Source of the DNA: CAVZCC01 sp963773765
GTDB taxonomy: Bacteria > Actinomycetota > Acidimicrobiia > Acidimicrobiales > Microtrichaceae
Reading direction: 5' to 3'
Assembly (NCBI GenBank): GCA_963773765.1
Contig: CAVZCC010000008.1
Coordinates: 124,001 to 188,000 of the forward strand
Length of the DNA: 64,000 nt
Part shown: positions 46,226 through 55,649 of the stretch, one piece after another
Position numbering within the stretch: the stretch's first letter is position 1
Layout: each line of letters opens with the position of its first letter
Program-made: the position numbers and the translations under genes
The notes under the pieces: generated by a model
The model's database searches: none
Seen by the model: the letters and a program-made list of their open reading frames with translations, nothing else
What the model was told of the DNA's origin: nothing

Positions 46226-47547
46226 ACACCGTCCAGTCCCATCCCGCAGATCCGGACACCTCCCCGACGACCGGACCGGCCGGGAACGACGAGGCCACGG
46301 GGTCCTCCGAGCCCTGGTGGCACCCGCTCGGCGCGCTGGACCGCTGCGGGGCGGGTTGGCGGAGCGTGGAGAAGCACCTGGCCCGGCAGCCGTTCGCACG
46401 GGTGACGACCGCGCTGCCCCGCACGGCCCGTTGGGTCACCGACAACGTCCGCCACCGGGCCGAGGACACCCTTCCCGGCGTGCCCCGGGCCCGGATGACC
46501 GCCGCCATGATCGGTCACGTGGCCATGGACGAGTCGATCATGGCCATGGCCGTCGGCCCCAACCGCTTCCCCGGCCGTTCCGACTACCAACGGGTGGGGG
46601 CGGAGCTGGCCCAGGCCCGTGACCTGATGGCGGAACGGGGCTGGTCGGACGACCCCGTCAGCTACCACGTGGCACCGCCACCGCTGGAACGGCCCGCCGT
46701 CAGCCAGGGGTGGGCGCTGGGTCGGGCCTATGAGCGCCTGTGGTGGCCCAGCGGGTACGAGCCACCGGTGGGCATGCCCGGCCGGGACCGCTGGCTCGGC
46801 TTCGAGGCCAACCGCACGGCGTCGGCCTGGACCCTCCGCCACACCGACCGGCCCCGGCCCTGGATCCTGTGCGTGCACGGCTTCGGCACCGGCTCGGTCT
46901 TCATGGACCTGTTCGGCTTCCGAGCCGGCCACCTCCACGACGCGCTCGGGCTCAACGTGGCGGCCATCGTGCTGCCGGTGCACGGCTCGCGGAAGCCGTC
47001 CCGGCTGAGCGGCGAGGAGTTCCTGAACTTCGACCTGATGAACGCGGTGCACGGCCTGTCCCAGGCCGCGTGGGACATCCGCAGCCTCCTGGGGTGGATC
47101 CGGGACCAGGACCCCACCGGCATCGGCCTCTTCGGCGTGTCGTTGGGTGGGTACACCACCGCACTGGTCGGCGCCCTGGAGTCGGACCTCGACCTGGCGC
47201 TCGCCGGCATCCCCGTGTCCGACTTCGTCGGCCTGTTCCGCCACCACGCCCCGCACCACGTGCACCTCCGGGCCATCGAGCACCGCGTCCTGGACGGCAC
47301 CGCGGAGGAGGTCCACCGGGTGGTGTCGCCGCTCGCCATGGCCCCCGTGGTCCCGCCCGGGGCCCGGGCGGTCTTCGCCGGCCTGGGCGACCGCCTGGCC
47401 CCGCCCGATCAGGCCCACCGCCTCATCACGCACTGGGACCAACCCGAGACGCTCTGGTACCCGGGCAACCACGTTGGGTACATGTGGTCGGACCACGTCT
47501 GGAAGTTCGTGGACCGGGTGCTCGAGGAGCATGGCCTGGTGGCCTGA
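46222..47547 (+). CDS. Alpha/beta hydrolase, paralogue 2
   Basis: 441 residues. After a disordered head of about 35 residues and a W-W-H-P-L region, the sequence follows paralogue 1 (38288) almost residue for residue: A-R-M-T-A-A-M-I-G-H-V-A-M-D-E-S, W-W-P-S-G-Y-E-P, C-V-H-G-F-G-T-G-S, nucleophile in F-G-V-S-L-G-G-Y, Asp in G-L-G-D-R-L-A-P and His in G-N-H-V-G-Y. Its gene follows an acyl-CoA ligase, not a WS/DGAT. The pair looks like a recent duplication. Intact frame. Confidence 0.85.
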   Translation: MNTVQSHPADPDTSPTTGPAGNDEATGSSEPWWHPLGALDRCGAGWRSVEKHLARQPFARVTTALPRTARWVTDNVRHRAEDTLPGVPRARMTAAMIGHVAMDESIMAMAVGPNRFPGRSDYQRVGAELAQARDLMAERGWSDDPVSYHVAPPPLERPAVSQGWALGRAYERLWWPSGYEPPVGMPGRDRWLGFEANRTASAWTLRHTDRPRPWILCVHGFGTGSVFMDLFGFRAGHLHDALGLNVAAIVLPVHGSRKPSRLSGEEFLNFDLMNAVHGLSQAAWDIRSLLGWIRDQDPTGIGLFGVSLGGYTTALVGALESDLDLALAGIPVSDFVGLFRHHAPHHVHLRAIEHRVLDGTAEEVHRVVSPLAMAPVVPPGARAVFAGLGDRLAPPDQAHRLITHWDQPETLWYPGNHVGYMWSDHVWKFVDRVLEEHGLVA

Positions 47548-47675
47548 ACCGGGCGGTCGCGTCACCGGGCCGGTTCACGAGCGGTCCCCAACGCGGAAAC
47601 GGGCACGAAACGTCCATCGGTGACGATCGGGGCGGCCGAACCGCCCCCCGGCGCGGCCGGGAGGAAGGTCCACCC

Positions 47676-49136
47676 ATGGCGCAGGCCGACCCCAGCGACA
47701 TCAACGCCCACCTGATCGCGCCGCTGCAGGCCCACGTCATCGTGCTGTTCGGCGCGACCGGCGACCTGGCCCGGCGCAAGCTGGTGCCGGGGCTGTTCCA
47801 CCTGGCCGGGGCGGGGCTGCTGCCCGACTACCGGATCGTGGGCACGTCGCTCGACGACCTGGACGACGGCGCCTTCCGCGACGTGGCCCGTGGCGCCCTC
47901 GACGAGTTCGCCCGACGCCCGGTGACCGAGGACGAGTGGGCGGCCTTCGCGGACAGCCTCAGCTTCGTCCCGACCTCCGCCGGCCCCGGGGCCCTCGCCC
48001 GGGCGGTCGCCGCCGCCGAGTCCGAGCTCGGTGGGGAGCCCGGGCGGCTGCACTACCTGAGCGTCCCGCCCCGCGCCGCCCTGGCCGCGGTCCAGATGCT
48101 GGCCGACGCGGAGCTGGTCGAGCGGTCCCGCATCATCATGGAGAAGCCGTTCGGCACCGACCTGCGCACGTCGCTCGCGCTCAACGCCGCGTTGCACGAG
48201 ACCTTCGAGGAACGCCAGATCTTCCGGATCGACCACTTCCTGGGCAAGGAGGCCGCGCTCAACATCCTGGCGTTCCGGTTCGCCAACGGCCTGTTCGAAC
48301 CCATCTGGAACCGGGAGCACATCGACCACGTCCAGATCGACGTGCCCGAGACCCTGTCGGTCGGATCCCGCGCGCCGTTCTACGAGGCGACCGGCGCCTA
48401 CCGGGACATGGTGGTGACCCACCTGTTCCAGGTGCTGGCCTTCATGGCCATGGAACCGCCCACCGCGCTGGAGCCCCGCGCCATCAGCGAGGAGAAGAAC
48501 AAGGTCTTCCGGTCGATGAGCCCGATCGAACCCGCCCACGTGGTGCGGGGCCAGTACACCGGGTACCTGGACGAGGCCGGCGTGTCGCCCGACTCCGAGA
48601 CCGAGACGTTCGTCGCCCTGCGGTGCGAGATCGACAACTGGCGCTGGGCCGGCGTGCCGTTCTACCTGCGCACCGGCAAGCGCCTGGCCGAGGGCGCCCG
48701 CATCATCTCGATCGCGTTCCGCGAGCCGCCCAAGTCCATGTTCCCCACCGGCTCCGGCGTGGGGGCCCACGGACCGGACCACCTCACCTTCGACCTGGCC
48801 GACGCCTCCAAGCTGTCGCTGTCGTTCTACGGCAAGCGGCCCGGGCCGGGGATGAAGCTGGACAAGCTGAGCCTGCAGTTCGCCCTGCACGAGACGGACT
48901 CCGACGTGCTCGAGGCCTACGAACGGCTGATCCACGACGCCATGAGCGGCGACCACACCCTGTTCACCACCGCCGAGGGCATCGAGCGGCTGTGGGAGCT
49001 GTCGACCCCACTGCTGGAGAACCCGCCACCGGTGCGGCCCTACGCGCCCGGGTCATGGGGCCCGAACGCCATCCACCAGCTGATCGCCCCGTACGCCTGG
49101 CGACTGCCCTTCGAGCGGGCCTGGCGGACCACGTAG
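47676..49136 (+). CDS. zwf: Glucose-6-phosphate dehydrogenase
   Basis: 486 residues; ATG at 47676 preceded by GGGAGGAAG. NADP motif L-F-G-A-T-G-D-L-A-R-R-K at residues 19-30, catalytic R-I-D-H-F-L-G-K-E near 180-188, E-K-P-F-G-T-D, and the C-terminal A-P-G-S-W-G-P end. First step of the oxidative pentose phosphate pathway, making NADPH, useful for lipid synthesis in the neighbouring region. A GGGGCGG-N5-CCGCCCC stem (47629-47647) lies just ahead of the ribosome-binding site. Confidence 0.95.
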   Translation: MAQADPSDINAHLIAPLQAHVIVLFGATGDLARRKLVPGLFHLAGAGLLPDYRIVGTSLDDLDDGAFRDVARGALDEFARRPVTEDEWAAFADSLSFVPTSAGPGALARAVAAAESELGGEPGRLHYLSVPPRAALAAVQMLADAELVERSRIIMEKPFGTDLRTSLALNAALHETFEERQIFRIDHFLGKEAALNILAFRFANGLFEPIWNREHIDHVQIDVPETLSVGSRAPFYEATGAYRDMVVTHLFQVLAFMAMEPPTALEPRAISEEKNKVFRSMSPIEPAHVVRGQYTGYLDEAGVSPDSETETFVALRCEIDNWRWAGVPFYLRTGKRLAEGARIISIAFREPPKSMFPTGSGVGAHGPDHLTFDLADASKLSLSFYGKRPGPGMKLDKLSLQFALHETDSDVLEAYERLIHDAMSGDHTLFTTAEGIERLWELSTPLLENPPPVRPYAPGSWGPNAIHQLIAPYAWRLPFERAWRTT

Positions 49137-49166
49137 CTGTGACGACCGGAGCCCGGCCGCACCCGC

Positions 49167-49213
49167 TTCCGGCGTCACTTCTCGGTGCCGCACACCCAGA
49201 AGTGACGCCGGAA
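49167..49213. terminator. Perfect 16-bp hairpin between zwf and glutamine synthetase
   Basis: The arm TTCCGGCGTCACTTCT (49167-49182) is perfectly complementary to 49198-49213, with a 15-nt loop. It lies between the convergent ends of zwf (49136) and the glutamine synthetase gene (49230), so a bidirectional terminator is likely. Confidence 0.7.
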
Positions 49214-49229
49214 TCGGGGAAGGGAGGGG

Positions 49230-51407
49230 TCAGAGGATGAACAGCATCTCCTGGTAGGTGGGCAACGGCCAGAGGTTGTCCGCCACGCAGTCCTCCAGCC
49301 GGTCCACCGCGGACCGCACCGCCATGGTGGCGGGCACCAGCACCTTGCCGGCGTGGGTGGCCTCGTCCAACCCCGAGCCGTCCTCGTCATGGGCCAACTC
49401 CGCCCGCAGGGCGGCCAGCGCCACCTGGAGCTGGCCGATCCCGGCGGAGACCTCGTCGAGCGAGGTCGGGTCGAACTCGTAGCCGATGGCCTGGAGGCTG
49501 GCTGCGTTGACGGCCAGCTCGGTCTGGTAGCGCAGGGCCGACGGGAGCAGCGTCGTGGTGGCCAGCTCCAGCGTGCTGCGGGCCTCCACCGCCACACTCA
49601 GGCTGTACTGCTCCAGGGCGACCTCGTAGCGGCTGTCCAGCTCCCGGTGGTTGAGCACCCCGTAGGCAGAGAACAGCTCCTGGGCCTCGTCGGTGTCGTA
49701 CTCGGGCAGGGCCTCCACGCTGGTGCGCAGGTTGGGCAACCCCCGGGCCGCCGCCTCCTCCTGCCACGCATCCGCGTAGCCGTCGCCGTTGAACACGACC
49801 GCACCGTGGGTGGTGATGATGTCCTTGAGCAGCGCCTGCACGGCATCGTTGAAGTCGGTGCCGGCCGCCACCGCGGACTCCAGCTCACCGGCGATGAAGT
49901 CCAGGGACTCGGCCAGGATCGTGTTGATCACCACCATCGGGCCGGCGATCGACTGGGACGAGCCCGGGGCCCGGAACTCGAACCGGTTGCCGGTGAAGGC
50001 GAAGGGGCTGGTCCGGTTGCGGTCGCCGGGGTCCGCGGGCAGCTCCGGGATGGTGTCCACGCCGACCACCAGGGCACCCTTGCCCTTGGACGCCGTGGCG
50101 CCACCCTTGGCGATCTGCTCGAACACGTCGGCCAGCTGCTCACCCAGGAAGATCGAGATGATGGCGGGCGGGGCCTCGTTGGCACCCAGTCGGTGGTCGT
50201 TGGACGACGACGCCACGGTGGCCCGCAGCAGCCCGCCGTGGCGGTGCACGGCCCGGATCACCGCTGCGCAGAACACCAGGAACTGGGCGTTGTCGTGCGG
50301 GGTGTCGCCGGGTGAGAGCAGGTTGCCCTCGCTGGCGTTGCCGAGCGAGAAGTTGACGTGCTTGCCGGACCCGTTGACCCCGGCGAAGGGCTTCTCGTGG
50401 AAGAGCGCCTCCATGCCGTGCTTCTGGGCCACCCGGCGCAGCGTGACCATGAGCAGCTGCTGGTGGTCCGCAGCCAGGTTGGACTTCTCGAACACGGGGG
50501 CGATCTCGAACTGGCCGGGAGCGACCTCGTTGTGTCGGGTCTTGGCCGGGATGCCCAGCTTGAACAGCTCACGCTCCGCGTCGAGCATGAACGCCAGCAC
50601 CCGTTCCGGGATGGCACCGAAGTAGTGGTCGTCGAACTCCTGGCCCTTGGGCGGGTGGGCGCCGAACAGCGTCCGGCCCGACGCCAGCAGGTCGGGGCGG
50701 GCGTAGTAGAAGCTGCGGTCGATCAGGAAGTACTCCTGCTCGGCGCCGGCGAAGGACACCACGGCGTCGGGGTCCTCGTGGCCGAACAGGCGCAGCACCC
50801 GCTGGGCGTGGACGTTCATGGCCTGCTGCGACCGCAGCAGCGGCGTCTTGTGGTCCAGCGCCTCGCCGGTCCAGGACACGAACACCGTCGGGATGCACAG
50901 GGTGTTCCCGTTCGGGTTCTCCAGGATGTAGGCCGGGCTGGTGACGTCCCAACCGGTGTAGCCCCGGGCCTCGAAGGTCTCGCGCAGGCCCCCGTTGGGG
51001 AAGCTCGACGCGTCCGGTTCGCCCTGCATCAGCGTCTTGCCCGCGAACTCCGCGATGGAGGCGCCGGTGGCGTCGGGCTCCAGGAAGCTGTCGTGCTTCT
51101 CCGCGGTCAGGCCGGTGAGCGGGTAGAAGACGTGGGCGTAGTGGGTGGCGCCCTTCTCGATGGCCCAGTCCTTCATGGCCGACGCCACCACGTCGGCCAC
51201 CCCCGGCTCCAGCGGCTTGGCGTGCTCGATGGTGGCGAGCAGCGACGTGAACACCGACTTCGGCAGCCGGGACTTCATCACCGACTTGCTGAAGACGTTC
51301 TGGCCGAAGATCTCACCCGGGGTCTCGGTGGGCGAGAACGAGTGGGCCGGGGGCTGGTACTTGCTGACGGCCTCGATGGCCTGCAGGCGGGCCGTGCTTC
51401 CACTCAT
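49230..51407 (-). CDS. Glutamine synthetase type III
   Basis: 725 residues; ATG at 51407 after GAGGAG. The length and motifs are those of GSIII (GlnN), not the ~450-residue GSI: F-A-G-A-E-Q-E-Y-F-L-I-D, H-N-E-V-A-P-G-Q-F-E-I-A-P-V-F, N-G-S-G-K-H-V-N-F-S and G-N-R-F-E-F-R-A-P-G, plus a long helical C-terminus. It makes glutamine from glutamate, ammonia and ATP. GSIII is not the standard form in actinobacteria. Divergent from the molybdate regulator (207 bp, with no further gene). Confidence 0.93.
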   Translation of the reverse strand: MSGSTARLQAIEAVSKYQPPAHSFSPTETPGEIFGQNVFSKSVMKSRLPKSVFTSLLATIEHAKPLEPGVADVVASAMKDWAIEKGATHYAHVFYPLTGLTAEKHDSFLEPDATGASIAEFAGKTLMQGEPDASSFPNGGLRETFEARGYTGWDVTSPAYILENPNGNTLCIPTVFVSWTGEALDHKTPLLRSQQAMNVHAQRVLRLFGHEDPDAVVSFAGAEQEYFLIDRSFYYARPDLLASGRTLFGAHPPKGQEFDDHYFGAIPERVLAFMLDAERELFKLGIPAKTRHNEVAPGQFEIAPVFEKSNLAADHQQLLMVTLRRVAQKHGMEALFHEKPFAGVNGSGKHVNFSLGNASEGNLLSPGDTPHDNAQFLVFCAAVIRAVHRHGGLLRATVASSSNDHRLGANEAPPAIISIFLGEQLADVFEQIAKGGATASKGKGALVVGVDTIPELPADPGDRNRTSPFAFTGNRFEFRAPGSSQSIAGPMVVINTILAESLDFIAGELESAVAAGTDFNDAVQALLKDIITTHGAVVFNGDGYADAWQEEAAARGLPNLRTSVEALPEYDTDEAQELFSAYGVLNHRELDSRYEVALEQYSLSVAVEARSTLELATTTLLPSALRYQTELAVNAASLQAIGYEFDPTSLDEVSAGIGQLQVALAALRAELAHDEDGSGLDEATHAGKVLVPATMAVRSAVDRLEDCVADNLWPLPTYQEMLFIL

Positions 51408-51601
51408 GTCGCGCTCCTCGCATGGGCCCCGGGTCCGGGGCAGGGTCGGTGGGTGTCCGTGTCGACGGGGCCGACCGTAGGAGCGACGTGTTTCGGGACC
51501 TTTTCGGCACGGTGACACCCCTGGTCGCAGAAGCCGGCTCCATGATTCCCGCATATCCGGCTGTGATGGATCTCTTCCCCGGTGTCTGCGGCTTTCTGGG
51601 G

Positions 51602-51607
51602 TATCTT
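51602..51607 (+). promoter_or_regulatory. Possible -10 element of a leaderless transcript
   Basis: TATCTT ends 7 nt before the ATG at 51615, and there is no Shine-Dalgarno sequence in between. Transcription from this hexamer would start at or near the A of ATG, giving a leaderless mRNA for the HTH-TOBE regulator. A clear -35 is not evident. Confidence 0.35.
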
Positions 51608-51614
51608 GGCCCGC

Positions 51615-52013
51615 ATGTCCTCGTACCGAACCTCCCAGGTGGCGGATCTGCTGGGTGTGAGCCCGGACACCGTCCGCCGGTGGTGTGACGACGGGCGGCT
51701 CCGGGTGGGGCGCAGCGAGGGCGGTCACCGCACCGTGGACGGCGCCGACCTGGCCCGCTACCTGACCGAACAGGCTGCGGCCTACGAGCCCGACTCGGTC
51801 ATGGCGCAGTCGGCCCGGAACCGCTTCACCGGGATCGTCACCCGCGTCGACCGGGACAAGCTGGTGGCGGTGGTGGAGATCCACGCCCCACCGCACCGGC
51901 TGGTGTCGATGATGACCCGGGAGGCCGCCGACGAGCTGGACCTGCAACCCGGCGACCTGGCCACCGCTGCGGTGAAGTCCACCAACGTCGTCGTGGAGGT
52001 CCCGACGGCGTGA
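51615..52013 (+). CDS. HTH-TOBE molybdate-responsive regulator (MopI/ModE-like, compact)
   Basis: 132 residues. Residues 5-47 form a MerR/excisionase-type winged HTH (Q-V-A-D-L-L-G-V-S-P-D-T-V-R-R-W, then G-G-H-R-T-V-D-G). Residues 68-130 form one molybdate-binding TOBE/Mop domain (S-A-R-N-R-F-T-G-I-V, A-A-V-K-S-T-N-V-V-V-E). The usual bacterial ModE has a different HTH and two Mop units. Immediately upstream of modABC, it should sense molybdate and regulate transport. Leaderless start suggested above. Confidence 0.88.
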   Translation: MSSYRTSQVADLLGVSPDTVRRWCDDGRLRVGRSEGGHRTVDGADLARYLTEQAAAYEPDSVMAQSARNRFTGIVTRVDRDKLVAVVEIHAPPHRLVSMMTREAADELDLQPGDLATAAVKSTNVVVEVPTA

Positions 52014-52044
52014 ACGCTGTGTTCACCACCAGGAGGAGGTGCCC

Positions 52045-52855
52045 GTGCCGAGGCACCTGAACCTGGCCGTCGCGGCCGTCGCGGCGCTGGCCTTCGTGGT
52101 CGGTGGATGCAGTTCCGACGACGACTCGTCGTCGGTCACCTCGACCACCGCCACGACCGCGCCCGACGCTGACGGGCGCCGATCACGGTGTCGGCCGCGG
52201 CGTCACTGACGGAGGCCTTCACCACCATCAAGGACGACTTCGTGGACGCCAACCCGGGCGCCACCGTCACCATCAACTTCGGATCGTCGGGCACACTGGC
52301 GACCCAGATCACCGAGGGCGCCCCCGCCGACGTGGCCGCGTTCGCCGACCAGGCACCGATGACGACGCTTGACGACGCCGGCCTCCTGGCCGCGCCGGCG
52401 CAGGTGTTCGCCCGCAACCAGTTGGTCATCGTGACCCAGCCCGGCAACCCGAAGGGGATCACGTCGTTGGCGGATCTGGCCACCGTGGGAACCGTCTCGC
52501 TGTGCGTCGGAGACGGCGCCGTGCGGGAAGTTCGCCGACCAGGTCCTGCAGCAGGCCGGGGTGACCATCCCCGCCGGCAGCATCACGCGTGGCACCGGAC
52601 GTCAAGGCCACCCTGACCGCGGTGACGCGAGGGTGATGCCGAGGCGGGCATCGTCTACGTGACGGACGCCGACGCGGCCGGCGACAAGGTGGACACCGTG
52701 GAGATCGCGGAGGCCGACAACGTGGTGGCCACCTACCCCATCGCGGTCATCAGGGCCACCACGAACCGTCGAGCCGCGGAGGCCTTCCAGGACTACGTGC
52801 TCTGGGGCCGGAGGCCCAGGCGGTGCTCACGGACGCCGGCTTCCTCGCCCCGTGA
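52045..52855 (+). CDS. modA: Molybdate ABC substrate-binding protein ModA (frameshifted)
   Basis: About 265 residues from a GTG after AGGAGGAGG. Lipobox V-G-G-C near residue 21, then a Ser/Asp/Thr linker. ModA core: V-S-A-A-A-S-L-T-E-A-F (oxyanion-binding Ser), F-G-S-S-G-T-L-A, G-A-P-A-D-V, V-G-D-G-A, G-K-F-A-D-Q, and the end E-A-Q-A-V-L-T-D-A-G-F. Extra bases near 52168, 52181, 52520, 52586 and 52633, and about two near 52806-52810, restore the frame; all have the same sense. It binds molybdate or tungstate outside the membrane. Confidence 0.85.
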
Positions 52856-52880
52856 CGGCCACACCAGTGACGATCGCACC

Positions 52881-53679
52881 GTGACCGGATCCCGGCGACG
52901 GCCGCCGCTCCCGGTGCTCGCCGCCGCCGGGCTGCGCCGGTCGCTGTTCTTCGCCCTCCCCCTGGTCGGCCTCGTCCGCCGGGCCTCGTGGGCCACCCTG
53001 GTCGGACGACCTGACCTCACCCGACGCGCTGGAGCGCGCTGCGGCTGTCGCTGGTGTGCTCCCTGGGGGCCACCGCGCTGTCGGTGCTGTTCGGCATGCC
53101 GCTGGCCTGGGTCCTGGCCCGCGTCCCGTTCCCGGGCACGGGCCCTGGTCCGTGGCCTGGTGCTGCTGCCGCTGGTGCTGCCGCCCGGTGGTCGGCGGCG
53201 TCGCCCTGCTCGCCGCCTTCAGCCGTCGCGGCATCGTCGGCGGGTACCTCTACGACTGGTTCGGCATCCAGCTGACCTTCACCACCGCGGGCGCGATCCT
53301 GGCCGAGACCTTCGTGGCCCTCCCGTTCTTCGTCATCACGGTCGAGGCCGGGCTGCGGTCCATGGACCGCCGCTACGAGGACGTCGCCGCCACCCTCGGC
53401 GCCGGACGGCGGGTGACGTTCCGGCGGGTGACCCTGCCGATGATCGCCCCGGCCGTGATCGCCGGCACGGTGCTGTCCTGGGCCCGGGCCCTCGGCGAGT
53501 TCGGGGCCACCATCACGTTCGCCGGCAACATCGTCGGACGCACCCAGACCCTGCCGCTGGCGGTGTACCTCCAGCTCGAGTCCAACCCCGACGTGGCCGT
53601 CGCCCTGAGCCTGGTGCTGCTGGTGGTGTCGCTGACCGTCATCGTGTCGCTGCGCGAGCGATGGCTGGGGACCTCATGA
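52881..53679 (+). CDS. modB: Molybdate ABC permease ModB (four frameshifts)
   Basis: About 265 residues from a GTG at 52881. Parts in order: L-F-F-A-L-P-L-V-G-L-V, W-A-T-L-V, D-D-L-T-S-P-D-A-L-E, L-G-A-T-A-L-S-V-L-F-G-M-P-L-A-W-V-L-A-R, L-V-L-P-P-V-V-G-G-V-A-L, then the intact C-terminal half with the EAA-type loop A-A-T-L-G-A-G-R-R-V-T-F and G-E-F-G-A-T-I-T-F-A-G-N. Frames advance by one near 53000, 53033, 53143 and 53190. The stop overlaps modC (ATGA). Confidence 0.87.
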
Positions 53680-54730
53680 CGCTCGACGCCCGCATCGCCC
53701 TCCGGCTGGGGACGCTGGACCTGGACGTCGACCTGCGGGTCGGCGCGGGCGAGGTGCTGGCCCTCCTCGGACCCAACGGCGCGGGCAAGACCACGGTGCT
53801 GCGCACGCTGGCCGGGCTCCAGGGCGTGGACCGGGGACGCATCACCCTGGACGGCGGCGTGGTCGACGACCCCGGCCAGGTCGACCTTCGTCCAGTCCGA
53901 GGACCGGCCGGTGGGCGTGGTGTTCCAGGACTACCTGCTGTTCCCCCACCTCAACGTGCTCGACAACGTCGCCTTCGGCCCCCGGGCCCGGGGCGCGCCC
54001 AGGGCAGCGGCCCGGCGGGCGGCGCAGGCCTGGGTCGACCGGTTCGGGCTGGCCGACCATGGCCCGGGCCCGGCCGTCGGCCATCTCCGGCGGACAGGCC
54101 CAGCGGGCGGCGCTGGCCCGGGCGCTGGCCACCGATCCCCGGCTCCTGCTGCTGGACGAGCCGATGGCGGCGCTCGACGCCGGGACGCGGGCGACCGTGC
54201 GGCGCGACCTGCGCCACCACCTGGCCGACTTCGACGGCGCCACGGTCCTGGTCACCCACGACCCGCTCGACGCGCTCGCCCTGGCGGACCGGGTCGTCGT
54301 CCTGGAGGAGGGCAGGGTCACCCAGGCGGGCACGATCGCCGAGGTCACCTCCCGGCCCCGCACCCCCTACGTGGCGCAGCTGATCGGCGTGAACCTGCTG
54401 CGGGGCGACGGCGACGGCCACCGGGTGCGGCTGGACGGCGACGCCACCATCACCGTGGCCGACGCGGTCGACGGGCCCACCCTGCTGGTCGTCCGACCCC
54501 AGGCCGTCGCCCTGCACAGATCGCGGCCGGAGACGAGCGCCCGCAACCAGTGGGCGTGCCACATCACCGGGTTCGACCTGATGGGCGACCACGTGCGGGT
54601 GCGCCTCGCCGGCCCGGTCGACCTGGTGGCGGACGTGACCCCGGCCGCGGTCGCCGACCTGGGCCTGGTCGAGGGCGGTTCCGTCTGGGCGTCGGTCAAG
54701 GCGACCGAGGTGACCGCCTACCCGGAGTGA
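53676..54730 (+). CDS. modC: Molybdate ABC ATPase ModC (two frameshifts)
   Basis: About 350 residues. Walker A G-P-N-G-A-G-K-T-T (near residue 33), Q-loop V-F-Q-D-Y-L-L-F, signature I-S-G-G-Q-A-Q-R, Walker B L-L-L-L-D-E-P and H-loop T-H-D-P. A C-terminal TOBE-type domain follows, with L-L-V-V-R-P-Q-A-V-A-L-H. Frames change near 53888 (extra C before T-T-C) and near 54060, both in the +1 sense. Energises molybdate import. Confidence 0.88.
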
Positions 54731-54755
54731 CCTGGGCGCGTCCCGGCCAGCGGGA

Positions 54756-55559
54756 TCAGACCGGACGGCCGTCGGCGTCGCAGGGGAGTTCGTCGCCGCG
54801 GTGCGTCGCCGCGAACTTGGCGGTCATCATGTCGTCCGCAGCCCGCAGGTCGGTGGGTTCCACCGCCACCACCCCGTCGTACTTGCCGTCGATCTCGAGC
54901 AACATCAGCTGCATCCCGCCCAGTGCCGTGACGAGGACCAGGAGCGCCCCGACCTGCACCCGCCGAGACACGTAGGGCAACGTGAACACGGCCAGGGAGA
55001 ACACACCGAGGGCACTGATGCCCAGGAGCAGCAGGTTGAGCTCGACCGGCACCGACGGACGGGCCTCGGTGATCCGCTTGCGGCGGGCCTCGGCCCGCTC
55101 GCGGTCCACCGACAGCAGCGTTCCGTACGGCTGCTCGCTCCGCTCGGACGCGAGGCGGGCCATCGGATCGTCGATCTTGTTGCCCCAGAGGCTGACCGCC
55201 GGATCAACCGCCGCCCGCTCGTCCAGGAGGCCCCATTCGATCTCGGCCACGGCCCGGGAGTAGCAGATGACGGACGACTGCAGCGGTGCTGCGTACTCGG
55301 GCGGCAGGTAGCCCGCGATGTCGAACTCGGCCAGCACCTTGCCGGCCTCCTCGCTGGACGCATCGCGGACCGTCTTGTACGACGCAAAGACCTGGACGAG
55401 CAGGAACGCGAGCAGGAGCACGGACAGCGTCAGCAGGGGCGACACCAGCAGTTCGAGCTTCACGCCCTGGACCTCGGACGTCGCGAACGGCCGGACCCAG
55501 TGGTTGGCGACCAGGCCGGCGACGAACGCGACCGCGAGGACGACGATGATGATCCACAC
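54756..55559 (-). CDS. DUF4239 (bestrophin-like) membrane protein
   Basis: 267 residues from the GTG at 55559; the frame stays open upstream to a TTG at 55661, which would overlap the formylglycine-enzyme gene. Two membrane segments near the N-terminus (V-W-I-I-I-V-V-L-A-V and L-L-T-L-S-V-L-L-L-A-F) and two near the C-terminus flank a cytoplasmic-looking loop with L-A-E-F-D-I-A-G-Y-L-P and S-E-Q-P-Y-G. The overall layout fits DUF4239, whose function is not established. It follows the formylglycine enzyme on the same strand. Confidence 0.75.
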   Translation of the reverse strand: MWIIIVVLAVAFVAGLVANHWVRPFATSEVQGVKLELLVSPLLTLSVLLLAFLLVQVFASYKTVRDASSEEAGKVLAEFDIAGYLPPEYAAPLQSSVICYSRAVAEIEWGLLDERAAVDPAVSLWGNKIDDPMARLASERSEQPYGTLLSVDRERAEARRKRITEARPSVPVELNLLLLGISALGVFSLAVFTLPYVSRRVQVGALLVLVTALGGMQLMLLEIDGKYDGVVAVEPTDLRAADDMMTAKFAATHRGDELPCDADGRPV

Positions 55560-55649
55560 CCTGCGGCCCCCAGTGCGCTTCCAGATGGTCCGCCCGGACT
55601 GTACTCCCGGCAACGACGCTTGCCCGTGGCCGACGCCGGTGATCCGCCC

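Noticed and set aside
51545..51590. A riboswitch (molybdenum cofactor type) upstream of the molybdate regulator
   Set aside because: The -10-like hexamer next to the ATG suggests a leaderless message, leaving no room for a structured leader; no conserved stem set was recognised.
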